In this document: one piece after another, positions 7,008-15,817 of the stretch
How positions within the stretch are numbered: the stretch's first letter is position 1
Layout of the letters: each line of letters starts with the position of its first letter
Notes under the pieces: generated by a model
What the model was told of the DNA's origin: nothing
What the model saw: the letters and a program-made list of their open reading frames with translations, nothing else
Databases searched by the model: none
IMG/VR virus record: IMGVR_UViG_3300035211_000099
Location: 1-40,874 of that record
Direction: 5' to 3' (one strand)
DNA length: 40,874 nucleotides
DNA from: a virus
Made by a program: the position numbers and the translations under genes

Positions 7008-8674
7008 GAATACCGTTTTACACCGCATATAGCGAGCGCAAACAGCAAGAACGTGATGCGCGTACTCAGATGATAAAAGCAGAAACAAAAATGGTCAAAG
7101 AGCGCACTATTGCAATACGCAATATGCGGGAACAAAGCGCGAAGGCGTTAGAAGCAATACTGGAAACTGCGACAAAACCGGTGATGTCGTTGAATGATGA
7201 GTTGTATGGATCAGGCTCTCCGTACAATACTGACATATGGCAATATGGAATAGCAAAAACAAGACGCGTATCAAGAATTGCGCATTCTCAATCACCTGCT
7301 GCACAGGCGCTCACTGGAAGATTCGTTGATCTTGTATACGGTACTCATTTAGAGCTACAGTCACAGCCATTTTTCGGCCTGATCCCTGGTGCTCCTATGG
7401 GTATAGAAGAACAACAGACAATCATCAAAAACATAGAACGCAGATGGTGGTTGTGGGCGAAGTCAAAAAAATCTGACTATGAGGAAGATAAAAGCTATTT
7501 TGAGCAGGCACGAATAAATTTTGAAAAGCTGATGATTGATGGTGAATATTTTTTGTTGCTACGTTATTCGCAATCGAGAAAACGGAATCCTCTCACTATT
7601 CAGTATGTAAAGCCAGAAAATATTATTCGTGTTAATTCTCAAGTGGTAAATGGAAATACAGAAAAAGACGGGATCGAATACAATAGCAAGGGTGTTGCGG
7701 TAGCCTATCATATCCTTGATTGCATTACGAACAAATCAACACGCGTACCGCGCTATGGCGTGAAATCAGGCAGAACTTTTGTAATACACGTGAAAATAGG
7801 AAGCGAACGTCGTGGAGTTGGTCTTTTAGCTGGAATTATATCTGAATTGACAAAATTGTCTGATTTCCAGGCATTGGAGATACAGGCTGCTGTCATAAAT
7901 GCTCTTTTTGCCGTATGGGTAGAAACGCCGATAGGTGGAGAACAAAAAAACTTGCTAAAAAAACGCGGAATAGGCGGAATCGGCAAACAAATTGATGACG
8001 CAGCAAGTCAATTTTCGCCTTCCGAGTACGAAACAAGGCTGAAATCTACAGATTTTCAGCATGGCGGAATGATTGTGCAGGAGATGGGAGAAGGTCAGAA
8101 ACTAAACTCTTTCGACACAAAACGTCCTACAGCTAATTTTCAAGATTTTTACGAAGCAACTTTAAGAAATCTTGCATCCGCGAAAGGGATGTCAGTATCT
8201 GTTATGCAATATAATTTCAACGGGCAGTACGCTGCCGCACGCGGAGAACTGCTCGTATTATGGTTGAGAATCAGAACAATGCGTTTTGATTCCATCATGC
8301 AACGAGAAAATGAAATATTCAAAATGTGGCTATGGGGCGAAATCGACAATGGCAATGTACCTGATTATGGGTATGGTAGTGACGAATTTATACGTGATGC
8401 GTTTTCTAATGCTGAGTGGACCGGTCCGGCACGTCCTGATATAGATCCTTTAAAAAGCGCGAAAGCTCATGAAGTCGAAGAAAATCATAGCTGGAAAACG
8501 AATCAGCAAATTTCTGCTGAGCGTGGCGGTGGAGATTTTGACGAAAATATATCACGTACGACTGACGAGAAGCGCAAGAAGGCAAAAGCGAATGAACCGA
8601 TCGTACGACTTGAGAAGACAACATATTCAAATAGCAGTAGTGTGACGGAATCAACTAGCAAGGTGGAGGAATAA
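7004..8674 (+). CDS. Portal protein, lambda gpB family
   Basis: Forms the dodecameric ring at the head vertex through which DNA passes. About 556 residues. Typical features: a charged N-terminal helix, GIEYNSKGVAVAYHI (middle), then VIHVKIGSERRGVGLLAGII and the KLSDFQALEIQAAVINALFA helix, then SVSVMQYNFNGQYAAARGEL, all in the order seen in lambda-type portals. The ATG at 7004 overlaps the preceding TGA (ATGA), favouring it over the in-frame ATG at 6992. The C-terminus is Lys/Glu then Ser/Thr rich. Confidence 0.9.
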   Translation: MRIPFYTAYSERKQQERDARTQMIKAETKMVKERTIAIRNMREQSAKALEAILETATKPVMSLNDELYGSGSPYNTDIWQYGIAKTRRVSRIAHSQSPAAQALTGRFVDLVYGTHLELQSQPFFGLIPGAPMGIEEQQTIIKNIERRWWLWAKSKKSDYEEDKSYFEQARINFEKLMIDGEYFLLLRYSQSRKRNPLTIQYVKPENIIRVNSQVVNGNTEKDGIEYNSKGVAVAYHILDCITNKSTRVPRYGVKSGRTFVIHVKIGSERRGVGLLAGIISELTKLSDFQALEIQAAVINALFAVWVETPIGGEQKNLLKKRGIGGIGKQIDDAASQFSPSEYETRLKSTDFQHGGMIVQEMGEGQKLNSFDTKRPTANFQDFYEATLRNLASAKGMSVSVMQYNFNGQYAAARGELLVLWLRIRTMRFDSIMQRENEIFKMWLWGEIDNGNVPDYGYGSDEFIRDAFSNAEWTGPARPDIDPLKSAKAHEVEENHSWKTNQQISAERGGGDFDENISRTTDEKRKKAKANEPIVRLEKTTYSNSSSVTESTSKVEE

Positions 8675-8692
8675 TGCAAGAGGTAAAAAGCA

Positions 8693-9790
8693 ATGTATAA
8701 AATTAAATTATTTGGCGATTTTACTTATGAAATATTGCGGGGTTGGCTCTACGGAGAAGACGAATCTATCGTTACAACTGATCATCTAGAACAGGAATTA
8801 AAAATTGCAAATGGCGAAGATTTGGAAGTTGATTTGTCATCTCCTGGAGGTTATGTAGATGTCGCAACTGATATGATCATCATGTTGCGTGATTATAAAC
8901 GTGAATTTAAAGGCTCTCAAATGCAACTAAATATCAAGGGGGTTGCGGCAAGTGCAGCATCATTTTTTGCGGCTGCTGAAGTTTGGGACTTGATAACAGT
9001 TGAAGACATATCAACCTGGATGGGACATAGGCCGTTTGTGTGTATTTGCGGAGATTATGAAGTATTCGAAAGCGAAGCTGAAAGCCTGAAACGTGCTACA
9101 CAATTATATGCCTCTGTTTATGTAAAACGTTCAGGGAAAACTAATGATGAAGTGCTTGAATTGATGAGAAAAACAACGTATCTATATGGTCAAGAAATCG
9201 TGAATAATGGCTTTGCTGATGAGATTATGACGACAGACAATAATATGGACAAAGATGTCGCAATTGCAAGTATGCAAAAAGAGCATAAAGAGATTATGAA
9301 ACGCATGAGGGAGACAGAGCATGAAAACGAAAAAGAATATCTTGAAAAACTTGCCGCAAGTTTGACTCGTTATGAGGCAAGACATAATAATATAAAACAA
9401 AGCGTACAACCCGCCGGAGGCGGTAATAATAAAATGAAAGAGGAGGGCTTGACTATGGCGAATACGTTAGATGAGCTCAGAAATGAAAATCCCGCCCTGT
9501 ACAGTGAAACCGTCCAGGCAGGGAAAACAGAAATGATTGCGAATAATAAAGCGATCATGGAATTTCGTGATAAAGAAGAATACAAAAATCTTCCTTTTAT
9601 ACATGAACGATGCGATAAGGCGATTATGGAGGGAGAAAGTTTCGAAGATCTTAAAATGGCAGTAATGGCATTGATGCTAGATCCAAAAAATCAGGCATCA
9701 ATTGAAAGTCCTGGCGATATTAATACCGGTGCAGGTGATACAATGAGTGGAGAGCAGGGCTCAAAAAACAAAGACGAGGCGAGGTGGTAA
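8693..9790 (+). CDS. Prohead protease (ClpP fold) fused to scaffold
   Basis: Residues 1-180 are a ClpP-like serine protease: VDLSSPGGYVD (47-57), GVAASAAS (83-90, with Ser87 the probable nucleophile) and WMGHRP (109-114, His112). Residues 185-250 are a charged coiled-coil linker. The remainder, from about 255, is a scaffold-like helical region. It probably trims head proteins during prohead maturation, like lambda gpC. An AGAGG site precedes the ATG. A separate start inside the gene (see 9455) would make the scaffold alone, as lambda C/Nu3 does. Confidence 0.88.
   Translation: MYKIKLFGDFTYEILRGWLYGEDESIVTTDHLEQELKIANGEDLEVDLSSPGGYVDVATDMIIMLRDYKREFKGSQMQLNIKGVAASAASFFAAAEVWDLITVEDISTWMGHRPFVCICGDYEVFESEAESLKRATQLYASVYVKRSGKTNDEVLELMRKTTYLYGQEIVNNGFADEIMTTDNNMDKDVAIASMQKEHKEIMKRMRETEHENEKEYLEKLAASLTRYEARHNNIKQSVQPAGGGNNKMKEEGLTMANTLDELRNENPALYSETVQAGKTEMIANNKAIMEFRDKEEYKNLPFIHERCDKAIMEGESFEDLKMAVMALMLDPKNQASIESPGDINTGAGDTMSGEQGSKNKDEARW
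9455..9790 (+). CDS. Nested scaffold protein from an internal start (Nu3-like)
   Basis: An in-frame ATG at 9455 (MANTLDELRNENPALYSETV) is preceded by a perfect AGGAGG (9441-9446) with 8-nt spacing, which is unusual inside a coding region. The product of 111 residues would be the acidic, helical C-terminal part of the protease protein, the expected scaffold. In lambda the Nu3 scaffold is made the same way from within gene C. The site is seen; production of the short form is inferred. Confidence 0.7.
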   Translation: MANTLDELRNENPALYSETVQAGKTEMIANNKAIMEFRDKEEYKNLPFIHERCDKAIMEGESFEDLKMAVMALMLDPKNQASIESPGDINTGAGDTMSGEQGSKNKDEARW

Positions 9791-9791
9791 A

Positions 9792-10583
9792 ATGTCTTTT
9801 ACACAAGCAGTTCAAAATACAAACAATTTTTCAGAAATAAAAAGCAATGATACTCAGCCGTTAGTAACCAATAATCTTGGCAGAACAGTAGAACAGTACG
9901 AGCTCGTGTATCTTGATGGATATTTCGGCGAAGTTCTTGAGTACGGTGGTATTGCAGATGGTGCGACAGGTCGCATAAATATAGATGGAAATCGTGAGAT
10001 ACGCACAGAGCAGGTAGAGGAAACGGACACATTTACAATTGGGAATACTCTTTGGTTCGCATCAGGTGGATCTGGCGCAGCCGGGAAGTTGGAAGATGCT
10101 GACCCTGGTATCGGAACTCGTGTTGCGTGTGGGATTATAACTGGAGAAGAGGGAAGCGCTGGTGCTCAAACTGCGGTACAATTCCGTCCATTCCTACAGC
10201 GTCTTGATGCTGCCGATGTATCTGCTGAGGTCGCTACGCTTCAAGCAGAAATGCTTGTTGAGCAGGCAGAACCTAAAAAAATTAAATTCGCAGTAGAAGA
10301 AGATGCGTCTTCTGGTATCGCAATAACTGGCCTTTCCGAGGGAGACGAGATTATCGGAGTGAAATCAATTTGTACGGCAACAAATGCGTCAGGCACGCTA
10401 AAAATAACAGACGGAGCAGATAACGACATCACTGATGCGATGCAACAGGCAACTGATAAAGAGGTTGCGTATGCAGCATCTGTTGATGACGCCTATTCTA
10501 CATTGCCGGCAACAGGCGCAAAGGTAATTGCAAACGGTTCCGCAGATCGCGGTATTTTAATTATTGAATATATACCAGCATAA
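9792..10583 (+). CDS. Head decoration protein (DUF2190-like) with extra C-terminal domain
   Basis: A 263-residue protein starting MSFTQAVQNTNNF. Residues about 15-140 resemble capsid cement proteins: an opening loop region, ELVYLDGYFGEVLEYGG, an FTIGNTLWFA strand, and ACGIITGEE...VQFRPF. A second beta-rich domain (about 165-263) with GTLKITDGADNDIT and RGILIIEYIPA may project from the capsid. AGGTGG precedes 9792; an in-frame upstream start at 9747 would run inside the protease gene and is less likely. Order after the protease and before the capsid protein matches lambda D. Confidence 0.7.
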   Translation: MSFTQAVQNTNNFSEIKSNDTQPLVTNNLGRTVEQYELVYLDGYFGEVLEYGGIADGATGRINIDGNREIRTEQVEETDTFTIGNTLWFASGGSGAAGKLEDADPGIGTRVACGIITGEEGSAGAQTAVQFRPFLQRLDAADVSAEVATLQAEMLVEQAEPKKIKFAVEEDASSGIAITGLSEGDEIIGVKSICTATNASGTLKITDGADNDITDAMQQATDKEVAYAASVDDAYSTLPATGAKVIANGSADRGILIIEYIPA

Positions 10584-10602
10584 AAAAGGAGAAATGAAAA
10601 AA

Positions 10603-11832
10603 ATGAATGAAATAAATATCATTACGAAAGATCTTCTCATGCAGAATGCCCAAGAGAAGATAAAAAAAGGGATTATCCCTAATCGGTCGGAAATGGTCAA
10701 TCTTGTTGTTCCATCGATGCAATTGTCTGCATCGAATAGCGACAAATTCGATATTGCTGAAAGATCAGAGATGATATCAAATGCTGTTTTAACAAGGATC
10801 GAAGATATAAAATCATATGGATCAGCATTCGATTTACCACAGCCGTGCATGACGCTATCAGAGTCTAGCAAAAAAAATGTTACGATGTCAGTTCGTGAGA
10901 TGATAAACAAAGGTGTTTTCATGTCATCAAACTCTCTTCCTGCCGATTGGCAAACATTATGGGATGCGCTTCGAATAGATATTTCCATCAGGAAGGCAGC
11001 GCTTGGTACAGTTCGTGAAAATTTTTACAATGTGATTAGCATGCCGAATAGCGACAAAGTTTTTAAAGCGACTGAGTTTTATCCTTACGGCGTTGTTTTT
11101 GAAGAAAATAATGGTGAAGGCCAGGCGATTACACAAGGTGAAACTAGAGGTGGTCAAGTAGAATCAATAGAACATATCATTTATGCAGCCGGCTTTACCT
11201 GGACGCTGCTTGCAGAGCTATTTCAGGGATCTGTTGACCCTCAAAAAATCAGTGATAGCGTTATGATCGGATATAATTCCAAACAAGATGATCTTTCGAT
11301 CAGTCCGATAGTGGCGTATAGTTATAGCGGTGCTCAACAAACTTCTGCTTCGACAGTGGGAACTTTGCGGCAGGAGTTGCTATATACTACGCTTGAGAAT
11401 GCAATTGATGATCTTGCTGATCGTGAGGATCCTATAACAGGAAGAAATATCATGGCAGATGATTTGCGAGTCCTTGCGCACCCAGAAGACGCGCGGCACA
11501 TACAGCGTGTTGCAACAGGTTTGCCGTCAACAAACGAGCGAGTATATCCAGCTCTTACAGAGATTACCGGAATCGTCGCATATGACGGTGAAAGCATTCC
11601 TCTTCGAGCGAAAACAGTTTCATATTCTGGAGTCACTAAGGGAAAATGCTATCTGATCAAGCGCAATAGATATATGAATATTGGAATTAAACGAAGCCTG
11701 ACATTAGAGGTAGATCAACAGCCTGATGTAAAAACACTTGCGAGAGAAGAGCGGGCATGGTATTTCGTGGAGGGTCAACAGACAACAGGTATCGAATCTT
11801 TTATTCAAGAAATAACATTGCCAACATGGTAA
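10603..11832 (+). CDS. Major capsid protein (HK97 fold expected)
   Basis: About 409 residues beginning MNEINIITKDLLMQ. Position directly after protease/scaffold and decoration genes, size and composition all point to the shell protein. Features include an N-terminal helical arm (1-70), an EFYPYGVVFEENNGEGQA loop that could be the E-loop region, and a DLRVLAHPEDARHI segment typical of capsid P-domains. AAGGAG lies at 10586-10591; an in-frame ATG at 10594 is too close to it, so 10603 is preferred. The fold is inferred. Confidence 0.8.
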   Translation: MNEINIITKDLLMQNAQEKIKKGIIPNRSEMVNLVVPSMQLSASNSDKFDIAERSEMISNAVLTRIEDIKSYGSAFDLPQPCMTLSESSKKNVTMSVREMINKGVFMSSNSLPADWQTLWDALRIDISIRKAALGTVRENFYNVISMPNSDKVFKATEFYPYGVVFEENNGEGQAITQGETRGGQVESIEHIIYAAGFTWTLLAELFQGSVDPQKISDSVMIGYNSKQDDLSISPIVAYSYSGAQQTSASTVGTLRQELLYTTLENAIDDLADREDPITGRNIMADDLRVLAHPEDARHIQRVATGLPSTNERVYPALTEITGIVAYDGESIPLRAKTVSYSGVTKGKCYLIKRNRYMNIGIKRSLTLEVDQQPDVKTLAREERAWYFVEGQQTTGIESFIQEITLPTW

Positions 11833-11847
11833 GGGGGAAGGGAAGAA

Positions 11848-12177
11848 ATGAAAGAAAAGTATATCGTAAATAAATTTAAAGATTTCCCTGGTTTAACTGT
11901 AACGAATTACGTGTTTAAACCAAGCATGATCTTTACGCGAGACGAATGGAAATGGGGAGATGAGGCTCTTTCTGCCGCAATAAAAAGTGGTAGGTGCAGT
12001 CTTGTTAAAGACGAAGAAGAGACAACAAAAAAAAACAAATCAAGTGTTAGCGACACAGAGAAAATACAGAAACAACTTGATAAACTTTTAGAAAAATATT
12101 CTTCACTAGACGCAGAGAGTGAAGAAGCACAAAAGCTTGAGGAAAAAATTCAAAAGCTTGAGGGAAAAATTAAATGA
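11848..12177 (+). CDS. Small coiled-coil protein of the head module (109 aa)
   Basis: Residues 1-55 form a compact domain ending in SAAIKSGRCSLVKDEEE. Residues 65-109 are a strong coiled coil (KIQKQLDKLLEKYSSL ... QKLEEKIQKLEGKIK). A GGGAAGGG-type site lies upstream. It is coupled to the next gene by ATGA. Its place after the capsid gene suggests a head-completion or accessory role, but the family is not recognised. Confidence 0.6.
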   Translation: MKEKYIVNKFKDFPGLTVTNYVFKPSMIFTRDEWKWGDEALSAAIKSGRCSLVKDEEETTKKNKSSVSDTEKIQKQLDKLLEKYSSLDAESEEAQKLEEKIQKLEGKIK

Positions 12178-12398
12178 AAGTTAAAAAACAGACTATCGTA
12201 AAAATAGATAAAGTTTCATATGAGCTCTATGTTGGTTCGGTAGTACCTCAAGTTGTTATTGATTTTTGGAAATCGTCAGGTCAAATAAATGGTCTTAAAA
12301 AAGATGGAATTATTGATGACTCAGACGAGGATAAGGGCAAGAATAAAAAAAATGATGTCGAGGGAGATAGTGGGACTGTACGATCGAATCAAGATTGA
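12174..12398 (+). CDS. Small hypothetical protein (74 aa), head-tail junction region
   Basis: Begins MKVKKQTIVKIDKVSYELYV; the first 45 residues look folded and the rest is charged and probably disordered (DDSDEDKGKNKKND). The start overlaps the preceding stop (ATGA), and the 3' end overlaps the next gene's 5' end in another frame. No family recognised. Confidence 0.55.
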   Translation: MKVKKQTIVKIDKVSYELYVGSVVPQVVIDFWKSSGQINGLKKDGIIDDSDEDKGKNKKNDVEGDSGTVRSNQD

Positions 12399-12723
12399 CA
12401 ACGCCAGGATTGTATCTGGCGATGACATGCGAGCAGTTACTGTTTATAACGCAGAGATGGAAAGTGCAATCGGTTTGGCAAGAATTACGTCAGTCGGAAT
12501 GGATATCAACGCACAGGGGCAAGCGTTCGCAACGAAAAAACATTCTATATGTTTTCATTTAAATGAATTTTCAGAAATAACTAGTGAGAATGAAACATAC
12601 AAAAACTGGCGTGCATCATTTTTAAATTCACAAGGGGAAGCCGTAACTGGAATTTTCAACAATCCTCTTGTCGATAAAACTTTCGGTTATGTCGTTGCGA
12701 CATTAACAGAAATAAAAGCGTAG
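12352..12723 (+). CDS. Hypothetical head-tail connector-region protein
   Basis: About 123 residues from the ATG at 12352 (MMSREIVGLYDRIKIDNARI). A GTG at 12370 just after an AGGGAG is an alternative start giving a shorter form. It is beta-rich, with AIGLARITSVGMDIN and FGYVVATLTEIKA strands. It lies between capsid and sheath genes where head-completion and tail-terminator proteins are usually encoded. No confident family match; the 5' end overlaps the previous gene. Confidence 0.55.
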   Translation: MMSREIVGLYDRIKIDNARIVSGDDMRAVTVYNAEMESAIGLARITSVGMDINAQGQAFATKKHSICFHLNEFSEITSENETYKNWRASFLNSQGEAVTGIFNNPLVDKTFGYVVATLTEIKA

Positions 12724-12731
12724 GTGCTTAC

Positions 12732-13352
12732 ATGGGCGTAATAAATACAGAAACAGGAGCAATTGAAGAATTTTTGTGGATCAAAGCTCAGGACGGAATA
12801 AAAATTATCCTTGAGTCTGTGTCTGGTTCACAAAGCGCAATAAATTCTGATTATGCGTTTCAAGTACACTCAAACTTATATCGTCCATCTATAGAATCAA
12901 TAGAAAATGTAGCTATGGTGAACATTCGGATTGGGAAAGTAGATAATATAGATGAGACATATGCATCTATGACGCAGCAGGTTACGTATTATATAGATTG
13001 TTATGTTCGCGGGCAGAATGAAGGCGATCCTGATAATCCAGTTTCTCTTGTACCTGCGGACGAGGCGGCAGTCCAGAGATTGCATTATCTTGTTGCGATG
13101 GTTTACAGTGGAATAACGAATTTAGCAAATTATTATTTTGGATTGAATTCTGGAGAAATTGTTCCAGGGAAAATTGGAATAGTGTTCAATCCTGTCGAGG
13201 ATGTAGAAGACTCAGCAACGCCGTATGCTCCTGCGCAAATAACTTTTACGTGTGATTTTCCATACGACGTTCAAGATCTTACAGGATTGCCAGAATGGGA
13301 ATCAACATATGTCAAGCTATCAAGCTGGGCAGCACAAATTTTTAAAGAATAA
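12732..13352 (+). CDS. Putative tail terminator/completion protein
   Basis: A 206-residue protein, MGVINTETGAIEEFLW onward, immediately before the sheath gene. The segment ASMTQQVTYYIDCYVRGQNE followed by a helix (AAVQRLHYLVAMVYSGI) resembles the strand-helix layout of tail terminators, and the sequence ends with QITFTCDFPYDVQDL. In Mu-like and other myophages the gene ahead of the sheath encodes the tail terminator. The assignment is mainly positional. Confidence 0.5.
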   Translation: MGVINTETGAIEEFLWIKAQDGIKIILESVSGSQSAINSDYAFQVHSNLYRPSIESIENVAMVNIRIGKVDNIDETYASMTQQVTYYIDCYVRGQNEGDPDNPVSLVPADEAAVQRLHYLVAMVYSGITNLANYYFGLNSGEIVPGKIGIVFNPVEDVEDSATPYAPAQITFTCDFPYDVQDLTGLPEWESTYVKLSSWAAQIFKE

Positions 13353-13364
13353 AAGGAGAAAGAA

Positions 13365-14879
13365 ATGCCTATATCTTTTTCGAATATATCGTCTTCTTAC
13401 AGAGCAAGCAAGATATTCATAGAGCTTGCTGGGACAAAAAAATCTTTGTCTAGTTTGTTCATACCTCCTACTGGTATGATTATCGGGATGTATGATCCAA
13501 CAAAAACTAGTGTAGTAGATTATGTTCCAGTGAAAGTTACATCTTCAGACGATGTAGGGCTGAAGGCTGGTTTCGGTTCTCATGCACATAGACAAGCGTT
13601 GCAATTTCCTGCGTCTGTATTTTTGCAGGGGGGAGGTGTTTATTGGATGCCTATTCCTGAAGAATCAGGAGGAACTGCAGCGAGCGAGACAGTCACATTC
13701 TCGGGGACTTCTACAAGTGCAGGTACTCTTTTTTTTGGAATTGGTGGCGAACTTGTTCAAGTCGCTGTTGCGAATGGAACTGTTGCTGCTGATATAGCAC
13801 AAGATCTAGAAGACGAAATAACAGCAACAAGAGATATTGCTGTTACCGGGTCTGCATCTGCGGCAATAACGACATTAGAAGCGAAGTTCAAAGGAACACA
13901 AGGCAATCAGCTTTTGGTTATTTTGAATCCAGATGGAGAATCTCAAGAGGATGAAAACCCTTCAGGTATCACAGTCACGCTAGGAGAAAGCGACGGATAT
14001 CTAGCAGGTGGTGCTACCGACCCAGATATTGAATCTGCGTTCTTTGATGCATCAGGGAATGATATTCTTGGTGATAGATGGTATACTCATATTACGATGC
14101 CATTTGTAGATTCTACGAATATCGGACACTACGAAACGCTTGCGTCTCTAAGATCAGATCCGGCCGTAAATAGATTTTTTGGTGCATATGCAGGATATGT
14201 GAAAGATACATATTCCGAGGCATTGGTATTGCCTGCGGCAATCAACAATAAATATATTGGTCAAATCTGGGAGAATCGTTATTATGGGCCTGAGTTCGAA
14301 TTATCTGCGGCCCTGATTGGAATTATGCTCAATGAGCAAAATGAAGCGCCTAGTAGGCCATATGCTACAATAGAAATCGGCGGCATGTTTAATGCTGATA
14401 CGGCAAATAGACGCTATATAGAAAACGATGCTCTTTTTCGTGCAGGAATGTCGTATTGCAATATTGTTGCAGGGTCTCTCCAACTCGGTGATATAGCTCT
14501 CACATATAGAACAAATTCTTCAGGCGGATCAGCAACGGATTGGTTTGATGCAGTGTCATTGCATAGAAGGCAGGCGAAGGCGTATAGTATAGAAGAATTA
14601 TTCAAAACAGAAACATATCAGCGTGCGGTTGTCGTATCTGATACTGATGTTACTGCAGTAGATTTTACTATAGCGCCAAAAGATGTTATAGCTGATCTCG
14701 CGAAATTGATCAGTGAACTCTGGGTACCGTATGGATGGACGAAAAACGGAGACGAAGTAATTGCTGCATTGACTGCAGAAATAAACAGCTCATACGAATC
14801 ACGTATTGATGCGCAGATTACAGACGACGAAGCACAGGCATTGCGACAGATAGCTGTCAAATATGCGTTTTTATATTAG
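13365..14879 (+). CDS. Tail sheath protein (Mu gpL family)
   Basis: The contractile sheath subunit, 504 residues. The N-terminus (PISFSNISSSYRASKIFIEL) matches the opening of Mu-type sheath proteins, and GGGVYWMPIP, the RWYTHITMPF strand, SYCNIVAGSLQL and the C-terminal ISELWVPYGWTKNGDEVIAA are in the expected order. Residues about 105-210 form an inserted beta domain (SETVTFSGT ... ITVTLGESDGYLAGG) as in longer sheaths. AAAGGAG precedes the ATG. Its presence identifies the phage as a myovirus. Confidence 0.9.
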   Translation: MPISFSNISSSYRASKIFIELAGTKKSLSSLFIPPTGMIIGMYDPTKTSVVDYVPVKVTSSDDVGLKAGFGSHAHRQALQFPASVFLQGGGVYWMPIPEESGGTAASETVTFSGTSTSAGTLFFGIGGELVQVAVANGTVAADIAQDLEDEITATRDIAVTGSASAAITTLEAKFKGTQGNQLLVILNPDGESQEDENPSGITVTLGESDGYLAGGATDPDIESAFFDASGNDILGDRWYTHITMPFVDSTNIGHYETLASLRSDPAVNRFFGAYAGYVKDTYSEALVLPAAINNKYIGQIWENRYYGPEFELSAALIGIMLNEQNEAPSRPYATIEIGGMFNADTANRRYIENDALFRAGMSYCNIVAGSLQLGDIALTYRTNSSGGSATDWFDAVSLHRRQAKAYSIEELFKTETYQRAVVVSDTDVTAVDFTIAPKDVIADLAKLISELWVPYGWTKNGDEVIAALTAEINSSYESRIDAQITDDEAQALRQIAVKYAFLY

Positions 14880-14891
14880 GAGGATGAGAGA

Positions 14892-15359
14892 ATGAAGTTT
14901 ATGAAATATGTTTTGATTTTTGGTATCGTTGCTCTCGCATATCTAGCTTATGTTTTTATTGACATGTTAATCGGTAGCTATATGGGTGTTTCGATGGCGA
15001 TGGCTGTAGTTGGCGGGCCATTTCGTACATTGAAATGGGGGGGAATCCCGCTGAGACCGACAAAAGATAGCGACGCAGAATATGAGCTCGGTGGTTTTGA
15101 TTTCGAACATGAGGCGAGTCCAAACGGAGATATATATTCAACAGGTACCGCACGAATAGGATATGTACAACAGGAATGCGCCATGACTGCTACAGAATTT
15201 AAATCTTTCAAAGAGTTGCAGGATGGTGCTACTCGCTCAGGAACTGCGACATGTCCAAACGGTGACGTGCTTAGTATTAACGGTTCTCTTGATGGAGAGC
15301 AAAACATATCAGGCGGAAAAGTGACAGTAAAAATTGCTGGGAAAATAAAACTACAATAG
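14892..15359 (+). CDS. Tail tube protein (Mu gpM-like) with an odd N-terminal hydrophobic helix
   Basis: The last 115 residues (from about GGPFRTLKWGGIPLRPTKD) form a compact beta-rich domain with GTARIGYVQQ and LSINGSLDGEQNISG, followed by GGKVTVKIAGKI; place and size match the Mu tube protein after the sheath. Residues 5-32 are strongly hydrophobic (YVLIFGIVALAYLAYVFIDM), like a membrane span, which is not expected for a tube subunit. A perfect AGGAGG (14878-14883) drives translation from 14892, so the hydrophobic part appears to be made. Internal ATGs (14981 on) could give the normal form but have poor ribosome sites. Confidence 0.65.
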   Translation: MKFMKYVLIFGIVALAYLAYVFIDMLIGSYMGVSMAMAVVGGPFRTLKWGGIPLRPTKDSDAEYELGGFDFEHEASPNGDIYSTGTARIGYVQQECAMTATEFKSFKELQDGATRSGTATCPNGDVLSINGSLDGEQNISGGKVTVKIAGKIKLQ

Positions 15360-15367
15360 GAGTTTTT

Positions 15368-15817
15368 ATGTTCGAAAAAAAAGGTGAACAAGAACAAAAA
15401 AAAATGACAAGAGAGCAAGCGTTTGAACTTATAGCCGGATGGGTAGAAAAGACGAAATCAAGGCAGTACGGAGAAAGTCTGCTAGAGTTGCAAGACATCC
15501 TCTGGGTTGCAGTTCGTGATGAAAGATTATGTTTGGATGAAAATTCAAAATTAAAATTCAAATATGTTCTTGATGAACCTATCATGAATAAAGCTGGCAC
15601 AGAAACAGTGCTGAGCATGGTCACAATCCAACGCACTATGATGAGCCAAGTTTTGAAGATGGAGCAAATCAAAAATAACGAAGAGAAAGCGTATAAAATG
15701 ATAGAATCTTTTTGTAGGGATTCAGAAGGCGAAACAATCGAGCAAGGATTTATCATGCGTCTTGATTCAAGGGATAGCGTTATTATTCAGTCAGTCATCG
15801 GATCTTTTTTTTTCTAG
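15368..15817 (+). CDS. Tail assembly chaperone, short form (Mu gp41-like)
   Basis: A 149-residue helical protein lying between tube and tape-measure genes, where tailed phages encode the chaperone that coats the tape measure. It ends SVIGSFFF at a TAG immediately after a run of nine T. Such chaperones classically exist in a short and a frameshifted long form (lambda gpG/gpGT). AGGAG precedes the ATG. Confidence 0.7.
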   Translation: MFEKKGEQEQKKMTREQAFELIAGWVEKTKSRQYGESLLELQDILWVAVRDERLCLDENSKLKFKYVLDEPIMNKAGTETVLSMVTIQRTMMSQVLKMEQIKNNEEKAYKMIESFCRDSEGETIEQGFIMRLDSRDSVIIQSVIGSFFF

